59,939 bases of DNA from an uncultured Eggerthella sp. Lineage in GTDB: Bacteria; Actinomycetota; Coriobacteriia; Coriobacteriales; Eggerthellaceae. Made by a program: the position numbers and the translations under genes. The DNA is taken from assembly GCA_959607715.1 (NCBI GenBank), contig CAUHNN010000014.1, positions 1 through 59,939 of the forward strand, given 5' to 3'. This document shows, one piece after another, positions 7,859 to 15,760 of the stretch; positions within the stretch are counted from its first letter, which is position 1, and every line of letters begins with the position of its first letter. The notes below the pieces were generated by a model, which ran no database searches, was not told where the DNA came from, and saw nothing but the letters and a program-made list of their open reading frames with translations.

Positions 7859-8962
7859 ATGCATTCTGAGGGATTCGATCAGGTTCTTACTCCAGCGCAG
7901 GCGGCGGCACGTCGCGCGATGAGCCGTCCTTACGATGCGACGCCGGAAATGGAAGAGCTGCTGCCGCGCATTTACCGCGTGCCGGTTCCTCTTCCGGACA
8001 ATCCGCTGCGCTCTCTCAATTCGTATTTCATCCTTGGCGACGATAAGACGACCATCGTCGACGTTGGGTTCAACCATCCTGACTGCGAGAGCGCCCTTGA
8101 GGATGCTCTCCATGCGTTGGGTAGGGACTGGGAATCGGTTGAGATCGTGCTCACTCATTCTCATCCCGATCACACGGGCAACCTCGATCGCATCTGGCGT
8201 CGTTGGATGCGTATCTACGCGAATATGCATTCCTTCCAGGAGGTGAAGAACCTCCTGGATATGGAGTCGACGACGTTCAACCCTCTGCTCAGTCATCTGG
8301 TGAGACCCCACGAATACGATGAGCGCAGCATGCAGAAACGCGATGCCTCGCGCTATGGCGTGGCGGCGGGGCTGCTCCCCTTAAAGAACCAGCCGGACTT
8401 GTTCTACTTGGCCGATGGGGACGAGTACCGCAACGGCGACTATCGATTCCGCGTGATAGCGACTCCGGGCCACGACGACTGGCACATCTGCCTTTACGAA
8501 CCTGAGCTCAAGGTTCTCATCGCTGGCGATCACGTGCTCGAGCGGATCACGCCCACCATCATGAGCTGGATCACTTCCTACGATGCGCTCAAGGAATTTC
8601 TCGCGAGCCTCGATAAGGTGCGCGATCTCGATGTTGACCTGATCCTCCCCGGGCATGGCCGTCCCTTCACGGGCATCACCGAGCGCGTCGACTTTCTCAA
8701 GGCGTTTCACCGCGATCGTCTGGAGGAACTCTACGACCTGGTGGGGAAGGGGCACGCGAGCTTGATCGACATCGCCCGCAGCGCCTCATGGAAGCACTCG
8801 AACTGGGATGATTGGACGCTCGATCAGAAGTTCTATTCGCTGGGTGAAACCTACGCGCACCTGATCTACCTGGTCAACGCCGGGCGCATCACGCTGACCA
8901 CGTGCCAGAATCGCCGTCGATTCTTCATAGCCGACCAATGGGAAGTGCGGCCGCGCCGATGA
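7859..8962 (+). CDS. MBL-fold metallo-hydrolase
   Basis: A 367-residue metallo-beta-lactamase-fold hydrolase. The metal-binding motif HSHPDH is at 100-105, followed by ATPGHDDWH and then GDH (AGDHVL) and LPGHGRPF, which provide the remaining ligands. The C-terminal extension after about residue 280 resembles long GloB-like or lactonase-type members that act on thioesters or lactones. GAAGGAGG six bases upstream fixes the ATG at 7859. Its TGA overlaps the ATG of the TatD-like gene (ATGA), so the two are co-translated. The family is certain; the substrate is not. Confidence 0.88.
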   Translation: MHSEGFDQVLTPAQAAARRAMSRPYDATPEMEELLPRIYRVPVPLPDNPLRSLNSYFILGDDKTTIVDVGFNHPDCESALEDALHALGRDWESVEIVLTHSHPDHTGNLDRIWRRWMRIYANMHSFQEVKNLLDMESTTFNPLLSHLVRPHEYDERSMQKRDASRYGVAAGLLPLKNQPDLFYLADGDEYRNGDYRFRVIATPGHDDWHICLYEPELKVLIAGDHVLERITPTIMSWITSYDALKEFLASLDKVRDLDVDLILPGHGRPFTGITERVDFLKAFHRDRLEELYDLVGKGHASLIDIARSASWKHSNWDDWTLDQKFYSLGETYAHLIYLVNAGRITLTTCQNRRRFFIADQWEVRPRR

Positions 8963-9729
8963 TGCGGGCGCCCCTTGACGATGCGCATTGCCACGTCGCG
9001 TCCCTTCAGGATCCGGAGGCGTTCGCTCGGGATGCCGCTGGCGTCGGCTCGCGCGTTTTGGCCGTCACGGTGACGCCCGATGAGTTCTCGCGTTACGCGC
9101 CTTTCTTCGGGGGGTCGGTTTCCTGGGCAGTGGGTCTTCACCCGTGGTGGGTGCCCACCGACGAGGAGGCGTGCGCCGAGGTGCTTGCGCGTTTCGATTC
9201 CATCGCCTCTTCGGGCGTGCATTTCGTCGGGGAAGTGGGACTCGACTTCTCTTCGCGCTATGAGGGTAGCCGTGCCCAGCAGGTTCGCGCGGTCGACCAT
9301 GTCGCGCGAACCTGCGCGAACATGCCGGGGGCGCTTGTCTCCATCCATGCGGTGCGTTCGGCTTCGGCGGTTCTCGATATCCTTGAGGAAACGGGATGCG
9401 CCTCTGCGTGCTCATGCGTGCTCCACTGGTTTTCCGGATCATCGGACGAGTTGACTCGCGCGCGCCGCCTCGGGTGCTTCTTCTCGGTGGGGCGCCGTAT
9501 GCTCGCCACGAGGCGCGGCCGCGCCTATGCGCGCGCGATTCCGCCAGATAGGCTCATTCTAGAAACCGATGCGCCCTGGGGCGACGAAGCGGTTGATTTC
9601 GCCGCCGTCGAAGGCGAGCTGGCGCACACGCTCGATCTTCTTGCTCGCGAGCGCGGCGAGCGTCCCGACGATACGGCTTGCGCCTTGCGGCGGGTGGGGG
9701 ATGTCCTGTTCGGGGCTGGCGATCGATAG
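8959..9729 (+). CDS. TatD family metal-dependent hydrolase (putative DNase)
   Basis: A 256-residue TIM-barrel metal hydrolase of the TatD family. The metal ligands are in place: HCH at the N-terminus (DDAHCHV), the Glu of GEVGLDF, the His of VSIHAV, the His of VLHWFSG and the Asp of LETDAPW. TatD proteins are 3'-5' exonucleases or D-aminoacyl-tRNA-type hydrolases that act in the cytosol on damaged DNA. The start is taken at 8959, where ATG overlaps the previous stop; 8938 (in-frame ATG) is also possible. The family length of about 255-260 favours 8959. The N-terminal third is slightly divergent, with PDEFSRYAPFF in place of the usual helix. Confidence 0.85.
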   Translation: MMRAPLDDAHCHVASLQDPEAFARDAAGVGSRVLAVTVTPDEFSRYAPFFGGSVSWAVGLHPWWVPTDEEACAEVLARFDSIASSGVHFVGEVGLDFSSRYEGSRAQQVRAVDHVARTCANMPGALVSIHAVRSASAVLDILEETGCASACSCVLHWFSGSSDELTRARRLGCFFSVGRRMLATRRGRAYARAIPPDRLILETDAPWGDEAVDFAAVEGELAHTLDLLARERGERPDDTACALRRVGDVLFGAGDR

Positions 9730-9874
9730 ATCGTTTCGCGGCCTCTGTGTTTTCTTTTCGCTGAGTTTTTCACGATGCGGTCAAGATGGAGTGAAGAGAG
9801 CGTGGAGGCTTCGTTGGTGGCGGATAAGGCTGCTAGGTTTAGGTGGATGGCGACAAACGGAAAGGGGGACGCGC

Positions 9875-10870
9875 ATGGGTAACGTGCCACGTGGATACGA
9901 GGAGAACGACGAGGAGATCGAGGGCGGAATGCAACCGGCCTGCAAGAAGGGTTCGATCGCCGCGCTGTTCGACGATCTATCGTTTGCCCAGGTGATGGCT
10001 GGTGCTTTGGCGGCGGCTACCTCTCTTCTGCTCTCGTCGTACATCGGCATTGCGGGGTCGGTCATCGGCGCGGCGGTTGCCTCCATCGTTTCAGCCGTTT
10101 CGTCTCAGGTTTACAAGAAGGTCATTTCCGCTTCCGCTGACAAGATCCGTGATGTGGCCCCGCTGGCGACCGGCGGGGAAACGCGCATCGTCGGCACTCG
10201 GTCGACCTCGATCGGCGAAGGCGAGGACGCTCTCGCCTCAGGGGACGACGGCCTCACGCGTCCCCTGAACGTCGACGACGCGCGATACCGGACGTATTGC
10301 GCCGAGGACGACGCGCTCGATCCTGCGCTCAAGCGCGCCCATGTGAGGCGCCATCGCAAGCAGCGCGTGAAGAAGCAGGTTCTCGTGGTGTCGGTGGTGT
10401 CGGCCCTGCTCGCTATCGCCGTTTCGGTGGTGTGCATCCAGCTTGCCACCGCAGGTGAAGGCCTCGGTACGAAGACCCAGCCCATCTTCGCCGTCAAGGA
10501 CACCGGCTCTGCGACGACGGATGAAGCATCCCATCCGTCTGCCACTAAGGAAAGCCAGGCCAAGGACAGTGCCCAGGGGCAGGATTCGAGCGACGCATCG
10601 AAGGATTCAACCGGCCCTTCTTCGGGCAGCGGGAAGGACTCTTCTTCGAATACGGGCTCCACGTCAGGGTCGGGCGATTCCGATGGCTCGAGCGATTCGG
10701 GCGGCGACTCCTCTTCTTCCGGTTCCGGCGATTCGTCTTCCGGTGGTTCGGAGGGGTCGGGCTCGACCGACGCCGGCACCGACGGCTCGAGCGATGGGTC
10801 TTCGGGCACCGCTTCCTCGACGGGCTCCCAGGCGCAGACCGGCACCGTCGTGTTCAAGAGCGTCGCGTAG
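9875..10870 (+). CDS. Two-helix membrane protein with long Ser/Gly/Asp-rich tail
   Basis: A 331-residue protein of unknown function. Residues 1-35 are acidic. A long hydrophobic stretch at 38-77 (Ala/Ser/Ile-rich) may be one long or two short membrane segments. A polar region follows (85-165), then a basic patch (RRHRKQRVKK, 158-167) directly before a clear transmembrane helix at 168-193. From about 210 to 322 the chain is nearly all Ser, Gly, Asp and Thr, ending TGTVVFKSVA. By the positive-inside rule the tail lies outside the cell, as a flexible stalk or wall-spanning linker. No LPXTG sorting signal follows it. GAAAGGGGG upstream sets the ATG at 9875. The 3' end overlaps the convergent MFS gene by 17 bases. 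Confidence 0.75.
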   Translation: MGNVPRGYEENDEEIEGGMQPACKKGSIAALFDDLSFAQVMAGALAAATSLLLSSYIGIAGSVIGAAVASIVSAVSSQVYKKVISASADKIRDVAPLATGGETRIVGTRSTSIGEGEDALASGDDGLTRPLNVDDARYRTYCAEDDALDPALKRAHVRRHRKQRVKKQVLVVSVVSALLAIAVSVVCIQLATAGEGLGTKTQPIFAVKDTGSATTDEASHPSATKESQAKDSAQGQDSSDASKDSTGPSSGSGKDSSSNTGSTSGSGDSDGSSDSGGDSSSSGSGDSSSGGSEGSGSTDAGTDGSSDGSSGTASSTGSQAQTGTVVFKSVA

Positions 10871-12035
10871 GGATGAACGCGGCGATGGCGACGCCGACAA
10901 GCGCAATGGCTGCCACGCAGAACATGACGGCTTGCAAGCCGAGTCCGTCGCCTACCAGGCCGAGTGCCGGAGAGGCGATGCCTCCGATGCACACCATGAC
11001 GCCGAAGGAGATGCCGGAGGCCATGCCGAGATGGTGGGGAACGAAGCTTTGCCCCAGGGCGACGGCTGAAGGGTAGGAGATGTCCTCGGTCACCGCGAGA
11101 ACGGCGATGAGCGCAAGGGCCGCGATCAGGGAATCGTTGAGAGCGAAGAGCACGATTTCGAGCGCCACAAGGACGTACGAGACGATGATGAGCCGCTTGG
11201 CCCCCAGGATGCGTCCGGCCCATCCCGATACGAGCGTTCCGACGGCGCATACGACGGCGAAGAGCGAGATGGCCGTCGAGGCGAACGATTCGCTTTGTCC
11301 GAGGTTGGCCACGAGGAACAGCGGGATGAAGGACAGAAGCGCGTAGTAGATGATGGACCGGCAACCGATGGCCCCCATGACGAAGGAGAAGCCTTTCCAG
11401 TCGTCACGCGGCTCAGCGCTCTTCATTGCCTGGGCTTCGGCGGCCCCGAAAGCGAGGAACGTGCGGTTGAATCCGAGCAGAACGAGCGCGCAGATGGATG
11501 ACGGTACGATGAAGATGGCGGTTCCCGCCATGCCCCAGGTGCTTATCGCCGCCGTTGCGACGAGCGGACCGAAGGTGAAGCCGAGCTTTCCCCCAACCGC
11601 GAAGACGCTCATGCCCGACCCCTTCTGCTCGCCCGCCACGAGATTGGCCAGGCGCCCCCCTTCCGGGTGGAACATCGCGACGCCGATGCCCGAGAGCATC
11701 GCCGAGACGAGGACGAGAGGGTAGGAATCGATCAGGCCGATGCCCACCATGCCCAGCCCGGCGAGGAAGATCCCCGCCGCCATGAGCCACGGGCGCGGGT
11801 GCTTGTCGCCGATCCAGCCGAAGAGCGGCTGGATGACGGCTGAGGTGACGTTCGAGACGAGAAGCAGTGCGGTGACGGCCGCGTAGGAGTAGCCCTGGTG
11901 CAACACGAGGAAGGGCATAACGGCGACAAGCGCCCCTTGGTTGAGGTCGTCGGCGAGATGGGCCGTCATGAGCAGGAGCCGATAGCTTCTTTTCGGCTGG
12001 ATTTTGCCGCCAGTATGCGTGCGCGTCGAGCCCAT
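10854..12035 (-). CDS. MFS transporter, fosmidomycin-resistance (Fsr)-like
   Basis: A 393-residue 12-helix MFS carrier. Helix 1 carries LMTAHLADDLNQGALVAVMPFL and the loop after helix 2 is GWIGDKHPRPW, both close to the Fsr (fosmidomycin resistance protein) group of drug exporters. GAMFHPEGG-like sequence (GVAMFHPEGGRLAN) is another mark of that group. A central charged loop (about 205-220) separates the halves. GGAAGGAG is 4 bases before the ATG. It stands alone, with no adjacent regulator, and its end overlaps the Ser-rich protein gene. Substrate unproven; the Fsr name reflects family only. Confidence 0.85.
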   Translation of the reverse strand: MGSTRTHTGGKIQPKRSYRLLLMTAHLADDLNQGALVAVMPFLVLHQGYSYAAVTALLLVSNVTSAVIQPLFGWIGDKHPRPWLMAAGIFLAGLGMVGIGLIDSYPLVLVSAMLSGIGVAMFHPEGGRLANLVAGEQKGSGMSVFAVGGKLGFTFGPLVATAAISTWGMAGTAIFIVPSSICALVLLGFNRTFLAFGAAEAQAMKSAEPRDDWKGFSFVMGAIGCRSIIYYALLSFIPLFLVANLGQSESFASTAISLFAVVCAVGTLVSGWAGRILGAKRLIIVSYVLVALEIVLFALNDSLIAALALIAVLAVTEDISYPSAVALGQSFVPHHLGMASGISFGVMVCIGGIASPALGLVGDGLGLQAVMFCVAAIALVGVAIAAFIPTRRS

Positions 12036-12219
12036 GGCGCTCCTTCCCGCTTGGTTCGCTCGCTTAGATGATACGCTTCCCTGGCCGATGGCGTGCGGGG
12101 GGCGATCCGCGGGCTGCGGCGCATGCCGGCAGATGACGCTCGTGCTTCAATGCCGCACGTCTTCGCGGCGGCGTGCCGATAAGCGGTATCATGGAGGTTC
12201 ACGAGGGGAAGGAACGATC

Positions 12220-12561
12220 ATGGCCATCATTGCCCGCCTGCTGCAGTCGCTGCCGCTTGTCATATTTCTCGTCATCTTGGCGGTTGTGGTGTACTTCGTC
12301 GTGTCGTGGCTTCGTTCCCCTGAGCGCGCCAAGGAGGTGCTCATTCGGCTCTTCACCGTTCTCAACCTGGTGCTTTCCGCGCTCTTCCTGCTGGCGACGC
12401 TCTACGCTTGGTTCGAGTGGAACGTGCCGGTGCTCGAGCTGACGGTTTCCTTCTTGGTGGTGAGCCTGGTCGCTCTCGCCATTACGCGTATCTGCCGCTG
12501 GCGCTTCGTGAAGAACAACCCCCATTACAAAGACAAGGGCATGCACGTCACGTTCCTGTAG
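12220..12561 (+). CDS. Small three-helix membrane protein
   Basis: A 113-residue protein I do not recognise. Three hydrophobic segments are visible (about 8-29, 43-63 and 67-87), and the protein ends with a short basic cytosolic tail (RWRFVKNNPHYKDKGMHVTF). The ATG at 12220 follows GGGGAAGGAACGATC, a good ribosome site. It lies between divergent MFS and convergent-free genes with its own short leader. It may be a conserved membrane protein of the class. No motif assigns a job. Confidence 0.7.
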   Translation: MAIIARLLQSLPLVIFLVILAVVVYFVVSWLRSPERAKEVLIRLFTVLNLVLSALFLLATLYAWFEWNVPVLELTVSFLVVSLVALAITRICRWRFVKNNPHYKDKGMHVTFL

Positions 12562-12727
12562 CCGCTGCGCGTCGCTGACGCTTTCCGCCATGCCCCTTTC
12601 TTCCTTCGCCGGTGCGTTCGACCTCGTTTCGCCTTCCTCCGTTACGCGAAGGAGCCGCTTTGGAAACAGCTTCCTGTCGTCGAGGTAACCGAACGCGTCC
12701 CTTGGCGTTCCCGCTTCACCGTTTGTC

Positions 12728-12756
12728 CATACTTGTACTCATCGATAACGAAGATC
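12728..12756 (+). promoter_or_regulatory. Probable sigma-A-type promoter of the MarR-like gene
   Basis: TTGTCC is followed after 17 bases by TAACGA, about 50 bases upstream of the ATG at 12805. The rest of the 240-base gap 12562-12804 shows no gene. Confidence 0.4.
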
Positions 12757-12804
12757 GCTTCGCCACGAACGTGTATGAAGCTTGGTTTCGAGGAGGACTT
12801 TGCC

Positions 12805-13341
12805 ATGAGCGCCGTTGATAAGAAACTGGCCGACCAGATAATGCGTTTGGGCAAAAACGCGGCACACGTGCTCGACCTTCAGCATGAGGGTCGATTTTCC
12901 GAGCAGGGGCAGAAGAATCGGGCTGCCGTTCGCGCGGCGATCGAGCGTGGCATGGGAACGCTTCCTTTCGAGCAGCGGGTGCTTGCCACCCAGGAATACG
13001 AGCGGGGGATCGTGGACACCCTCCGCGGGCGTGTCGTCCGCCTACTCGGCACGTGGGATTCCATGGACGTCGATCGGTTTTGCGCCGAGTTCCCCCAAGT
13101 CGAGCCCGAGCGCATGATCGCGTATTGCGAGGAGGAGGGCATCATCGATCGGTCGACGATCGATGGCCGCGAGGTCGTGTCCCTTTCCGAGGAAGGCAAG
13201 CGTCAATTCGCCCGTGACGAGGAGCGCCTCGACGCCGGAACGCAGGACCTGTTCGCTCCGCTCAACGAATACGAGAAGATGCAGCTCTATCTGCTTCTCC
13301 GCAAGATGCTCGGCACGCCGGCGTTCGACGCGGCTTCCTAA
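12805..13341 (+). CDS. Winged-helix, MarR-like protein
   Basis: A 178-residue soluble protein. The part from 95 to 175 looks like the DNA-binding half of a MarR-type repressor: helices around VDRFCAEFPQ and PERMIAYCEEEGII (recognition-helix position), a wing GREVVSLSEEGKRQFAR, and a final helix EYEKMQLYLLLRKML that would pair in a dimer. The N-terminal 75 residues are polar helices not typical of MarR, so it is a divergent member or a related winged-helix protein. GAGGAGG upstream fixes the ATG at 12805. It may regulate itself or the neighbouring RarD-type carrier gene, which it meets tail to tail. Moderately sure of the fold, unsure of the role. Confidence 0.55.
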   Translation: MSAVDKKLADQIMRLGKNAAHVLDLQHEGRFSEQGQKNRAAVRAAIERGMGTLPFEQRVLATQEYERGIVDTLRGRVVRLLGTWDSMDVDRFCAEFPQVEPERMIAYCEEEGIIDRSTIDGREVVSLSEEGKRQFARDEERLDAGTQDLFAPLNEYEKMQLYLLLRKMLGTPAFDAAS

Positions 13342-13349
13342 GGGTTCGG

Positions 13350-14285
13350 CTACACGTGGGATCGGCGTGCTCGTTTGCGGCGCAGCGAATCGATGCCGAC
13401 GAGCGCGAGTCCTGCCCAGATGCAGCCGAAGCAGACGACGTGGGCGAAGGTGAACGGCTCGCCGAACACGAACACGCCGAGGATCAGGGCGCACGTCGGG
13501 CTGACGTATTGGATGAACCCCATAAGGGAAAGCGGCACGTTGTTGGCGGCCGTGGCGAAAAGGACGAGGGGGATGGCGGTGACGGCCCCCGCGCCGACGA
13601 GCAGCGCCGTGGTCGTCAGGCCCTCGGCCGACGAAGTGTCCATGAAGGCGTGGTCGCCCGTGAAAACGGCCAGCGCAAGCGCCCCGATCACGGCGAAGGG
13701 CACGGTCAGGGTGTTTTCCATGGCGAGCGCAGGGATCGCGGGATAGCACCCGCGCTTCTTCACCGCGCCGTATAAGCCGAAGGAGACGGCCAAGGCGAGG
13801 GATATCCAGGGAAGCTCGCCATGATCGACCAGGAAATACCCCACACCGGCCAGGCATAAGCCGACGGCGGCGGTTTGCAGTGGGGTCAGGCGTTCTTTGA
13901 AGAAGAGGGTGCCGAGGAGAATGGAGACGAGCGGGTTGATGTAGTATCCCAGCGCCGTATCCACGACATGGCCCGACACAACGGCATAGATATAGAGGCT
14001 CCAGTTGATGGTGATGAGCACCGCCGCGGGCGCGAGATGCCCCCACGCCCGCTTCGAGGCGAGCATGGGCGTCCAGGTCATCTTCAAGAAGAGGCACAGC
14101 GCGACAACGAGCACCCAGCACCAGATGATGCGATGGGCGATCACCTCGAACGGGTTGACGTGGTCGAGGAGCTTCCAATAAAGCGGGCACAATCCCCAGA
14201 AGGCGTAGCAGGCCAGGCCTGCGAGCGTCCCCCGACGCTCTTCGTCGCTCAACGAGCGCGATGGTTTGTTCTCATGCGATTTCAT
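13350..14285 (-). CDS. rarD: EamA family transporter RarD
   Basis: A 311-residue membrane protein of the RarD branch of the drug/metabolite (EamA) carriers, with ten hydrophobic segments. RarD hallmarks are the opening RRGTLAGLACYAFWGLCPLY, then HRIIWCW near residue 52, and the C-terminal IQYVSPTCALILGVFVFGEP. The carried substrate is not known for this branch; the name came from chloramphenicol sensitivity. The ATG at 14285 is chosen, though its ribosome site is poor; a TTG 39 bases upstream (14324) is an alternative. It converges with the winged-helix gene, only 8 bases apart. Confidence 0.85.
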   Translation of the reverse strand: MKSHENKPSRSLSDEERRGTLAGLACYAFWGLCPLYWKLLDHVNPFEVIAHRIIWCWVLVVALCLFLKMTWTPMLASKRAWGHLAPAAVLITINWSLYIYAVVSGHVVDTALGYYINPLVSILLGTLFFKERLTPLQTAAVGLCLAGVGYFLVDHGELPWISLALAVSFGLYGAVKKRGCYPAIPALAMENTLTVPFAVIGALALAVFTGDHAFMDTSSAEGLTTTALLVGAGAVTAIPLVLFATAANNVPLSLMGFIQYVSPTCALILGVFVFGEPFTFAHVVCFGCIWAGLALVGIDSLRRKRARRSHV

Positions 14286-14390
14286 GGTGATCAATTCTAG
14301 GCTTCTTCGTCGCTTTGCGCGCAAAAGGGGCCACGACCTCGCCCTTAGGCTTCCTCTGGCGCGATTAACGCGTACACTGGAGGCTTACGT

Positions 14391-14414
14391 GAAAACGAAA
14401 ACGAAAATGAAAAC
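14391..14414 (+). repeat. Four tandem GAAAAC-type hexamers in the nim-like leader
   Basis: Four near-identical hexamers in a row (GAAAAC, GAAAAC, GAAAAT, GAAAAC) lie between a possible -10 (TACACT, 14373-14378) and the ribosome site GAAGGGGG of the next gene. Copy-number change by slippage would alter the leader length. Confidence 0.7.
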
Positions 14415-14426
14415 GAAGGGGGCTTC

Positions 14427-14954
14427 ATGGAAACCGCGCCGATGCATCGCCCGATGAGACAGGCGAGTCGCCTCATCAGGAAGACCGATCAACTCCGAGC
14501 CGTCGTCGACGCCTGCCATACGGTTCGCATCGGCGTCGTCGATCGGGAAGGGATGTTCATCGTGCCCATGAGCTTCGGCTACGATTGGGCCGATCCCGAA
14601 ACCCCAGGCAACCCCTCGCCCTTCCCCCGCTTGGCGCTTTGGGTTCACTCCGCCGGGGAGGGGCGCAAGGTCGATGCCTTCGAGCACGCGCCGCGCGTGG
14701 CCATCGAGATGGACGTCGAGGAAGGGGTCGTTGCAGGGCCGTATGCCTGCGCATATTCGTACGCCTATCGCAGCATCATGGGAACGGGCTCGATCCATCG
14801 CATCGGCGGGATCGAGGCGAAGCGCTACGGGCTGGCGCGCATCATGGCCCATCTGGCGCCTGAAGCAGGCGCAGGCTTCACCGATCAGGCCCTTGCGCGC
14901 ACGAACATCTACTGCATCGACGTTGATTACTTCACCGGCAAGCTGCACGCGTAG
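14427..14954 (+). CDS. Pyridoxamine 5'-phosphate oxidase-like (Nim-type) flavoprotein
   Basis: A 175-residue split-barrel FMN-binding protein of the pyridoxamine-phosphate-oxidase-like group that includes the Nim 5-nitroimidazole resistance proteins. The pattern is R-K-TDQL in the first helix, then RIGVVDREGMFIVPMSFGYDW, then LWVHSAGEGRKVDAF, where the second strand binds the FMN phosphate, and later RSIMGTGSIHRIGG. The start follows GAAGGGGG by 4 bases. The preceding leader holds tandem hexamer repeats. It may reduce nitro compounds or other small electrophiles. Whether it gives drug resistance cannot be read from sequence. Confidence 0.82.
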   Translation: METAPMHRPMRQASRLIRKTDQLRAVVDACHTVRIGVVDREGMFIVPMSFGYDWADPETPGNPSPFPRLALWVHSAGEGRKVDAFEHAPRVAIEMDVEEGVVAGPYACAYSYAYRSIMGTGSIHRIGGIEAKRYGLARIMAHLAPEAGAGFTDQALARTNIYCIDVDYFTGKLHA

Positions 14955-14968
14955 CGGCGAAGGGCCCA

Positions 14969-15760
14969 TTAGCCGAGTGCCACGACGAGGATCATCATGA
15001 TGACGAAGCCGAGCGCGACGGCGATGGCGCCTACGTTGGTGTGACGTCTCGTCTGCGTTTCGGGGATGAGCTCCTCCACGACGACGTACATCATCGCTCC
15101 GGCCGCGAAGGCGAGGATGTAGGGCAGTGCGGGCGTCATGAAGCCGACCAGCGCGATCATGAGAAGCGCACCGAGGGGCTCGACGGCGCCCGAAAGCGCT
15201 CCGTAGGCGAAGGCCTTCCTACGCGAAAGGCCGTTGGAGACGAGCGGCATCGAGATGATTGCCCCTTCGGGCACGTTCTGAAGCGCGATGCCCGCCGCGA
15301 GCGCCACCACTCCCGCGAAAGCGATGTCGGCGCCGCCGGTGAGGAAGCCCGCCAGCACGACGCCGACCGCCATGCCTTCGGGCAGGTTGTGAAGCGCGAC
15401 GGCGAAGATGAGCATCGTCGGTTTCTTGAGTCCCGACGGCAGGCCTTCGGGGCGCGGATCGTCGAGGTGCTGATGGGGCAGGAGCTTGTCGGCCACGAGC
15501 AGTGCGCCGATGCCCATCATGAACCCGACGGCCGCAGGCAGCCACCCGACGATTCCTTGGGCTTCGGCCATTTCGATCGAGGGCATGATAAGGCTCCATA
15601 CCGAGGCGGCGATCATGACGCCGGCGGCGAAGCCGAGCAGGGCCTTCTGAAGGAGCTCTCCCATGCGGTTTTTCAGGAAGAACGCCAAAGACGATCCCAG
15701 AACCGTGCCCGCGAAGGGTAGGGCGAGCGCTACGAGCGTTCCGAGTTCCACTTCGCTCAT
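14969..15760 (-). CDS. ZIP family metal transporter
   Basis: A 263-residue ZIP (zinc/iron-permease) carrier with eight membrane segments. The metal-binding helices are plain: HNLPEGMAVGV in helix 4 and NVPEGAIISMPL in helix 5, followed by EELIPE near the C-terminus. A short His-containing loop (HQHLDDPRPE) lies between helices 3 and 4. It belongs to the GufA/ZupT-like bacterial branch and imports zinc or other divalent ions. Its ATG overlaps the TGA of pepF by 4 bases, so it is co-translated with the peptidase, which itself needs zinc. That pairing is suggestive but unproven. Confidence 0.9.
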   Translation of the reverse strand: MSEVELGTLVALALPFAGTVLGSSLAFFLKNRMGELLQKALLGFAAGVMIAASVWSLIMPSIEMAEAQGIVGWLPAAVGFMMGIGALLVADKLLPHQHLDDPRPEGLPSGLKKPTMLIFAVALHNLPEGMAVGVVLAGFLTGGADIAFAGVVALAAGIALQNVPEGAIISMPLVSNGLSRRKAFAYGALSGAVEPLGALLMIALVGFMTPALPYILAFAAGAMMYVVVEELIPETQTRRHTNVGAIAVALGFVIMMILVVALG

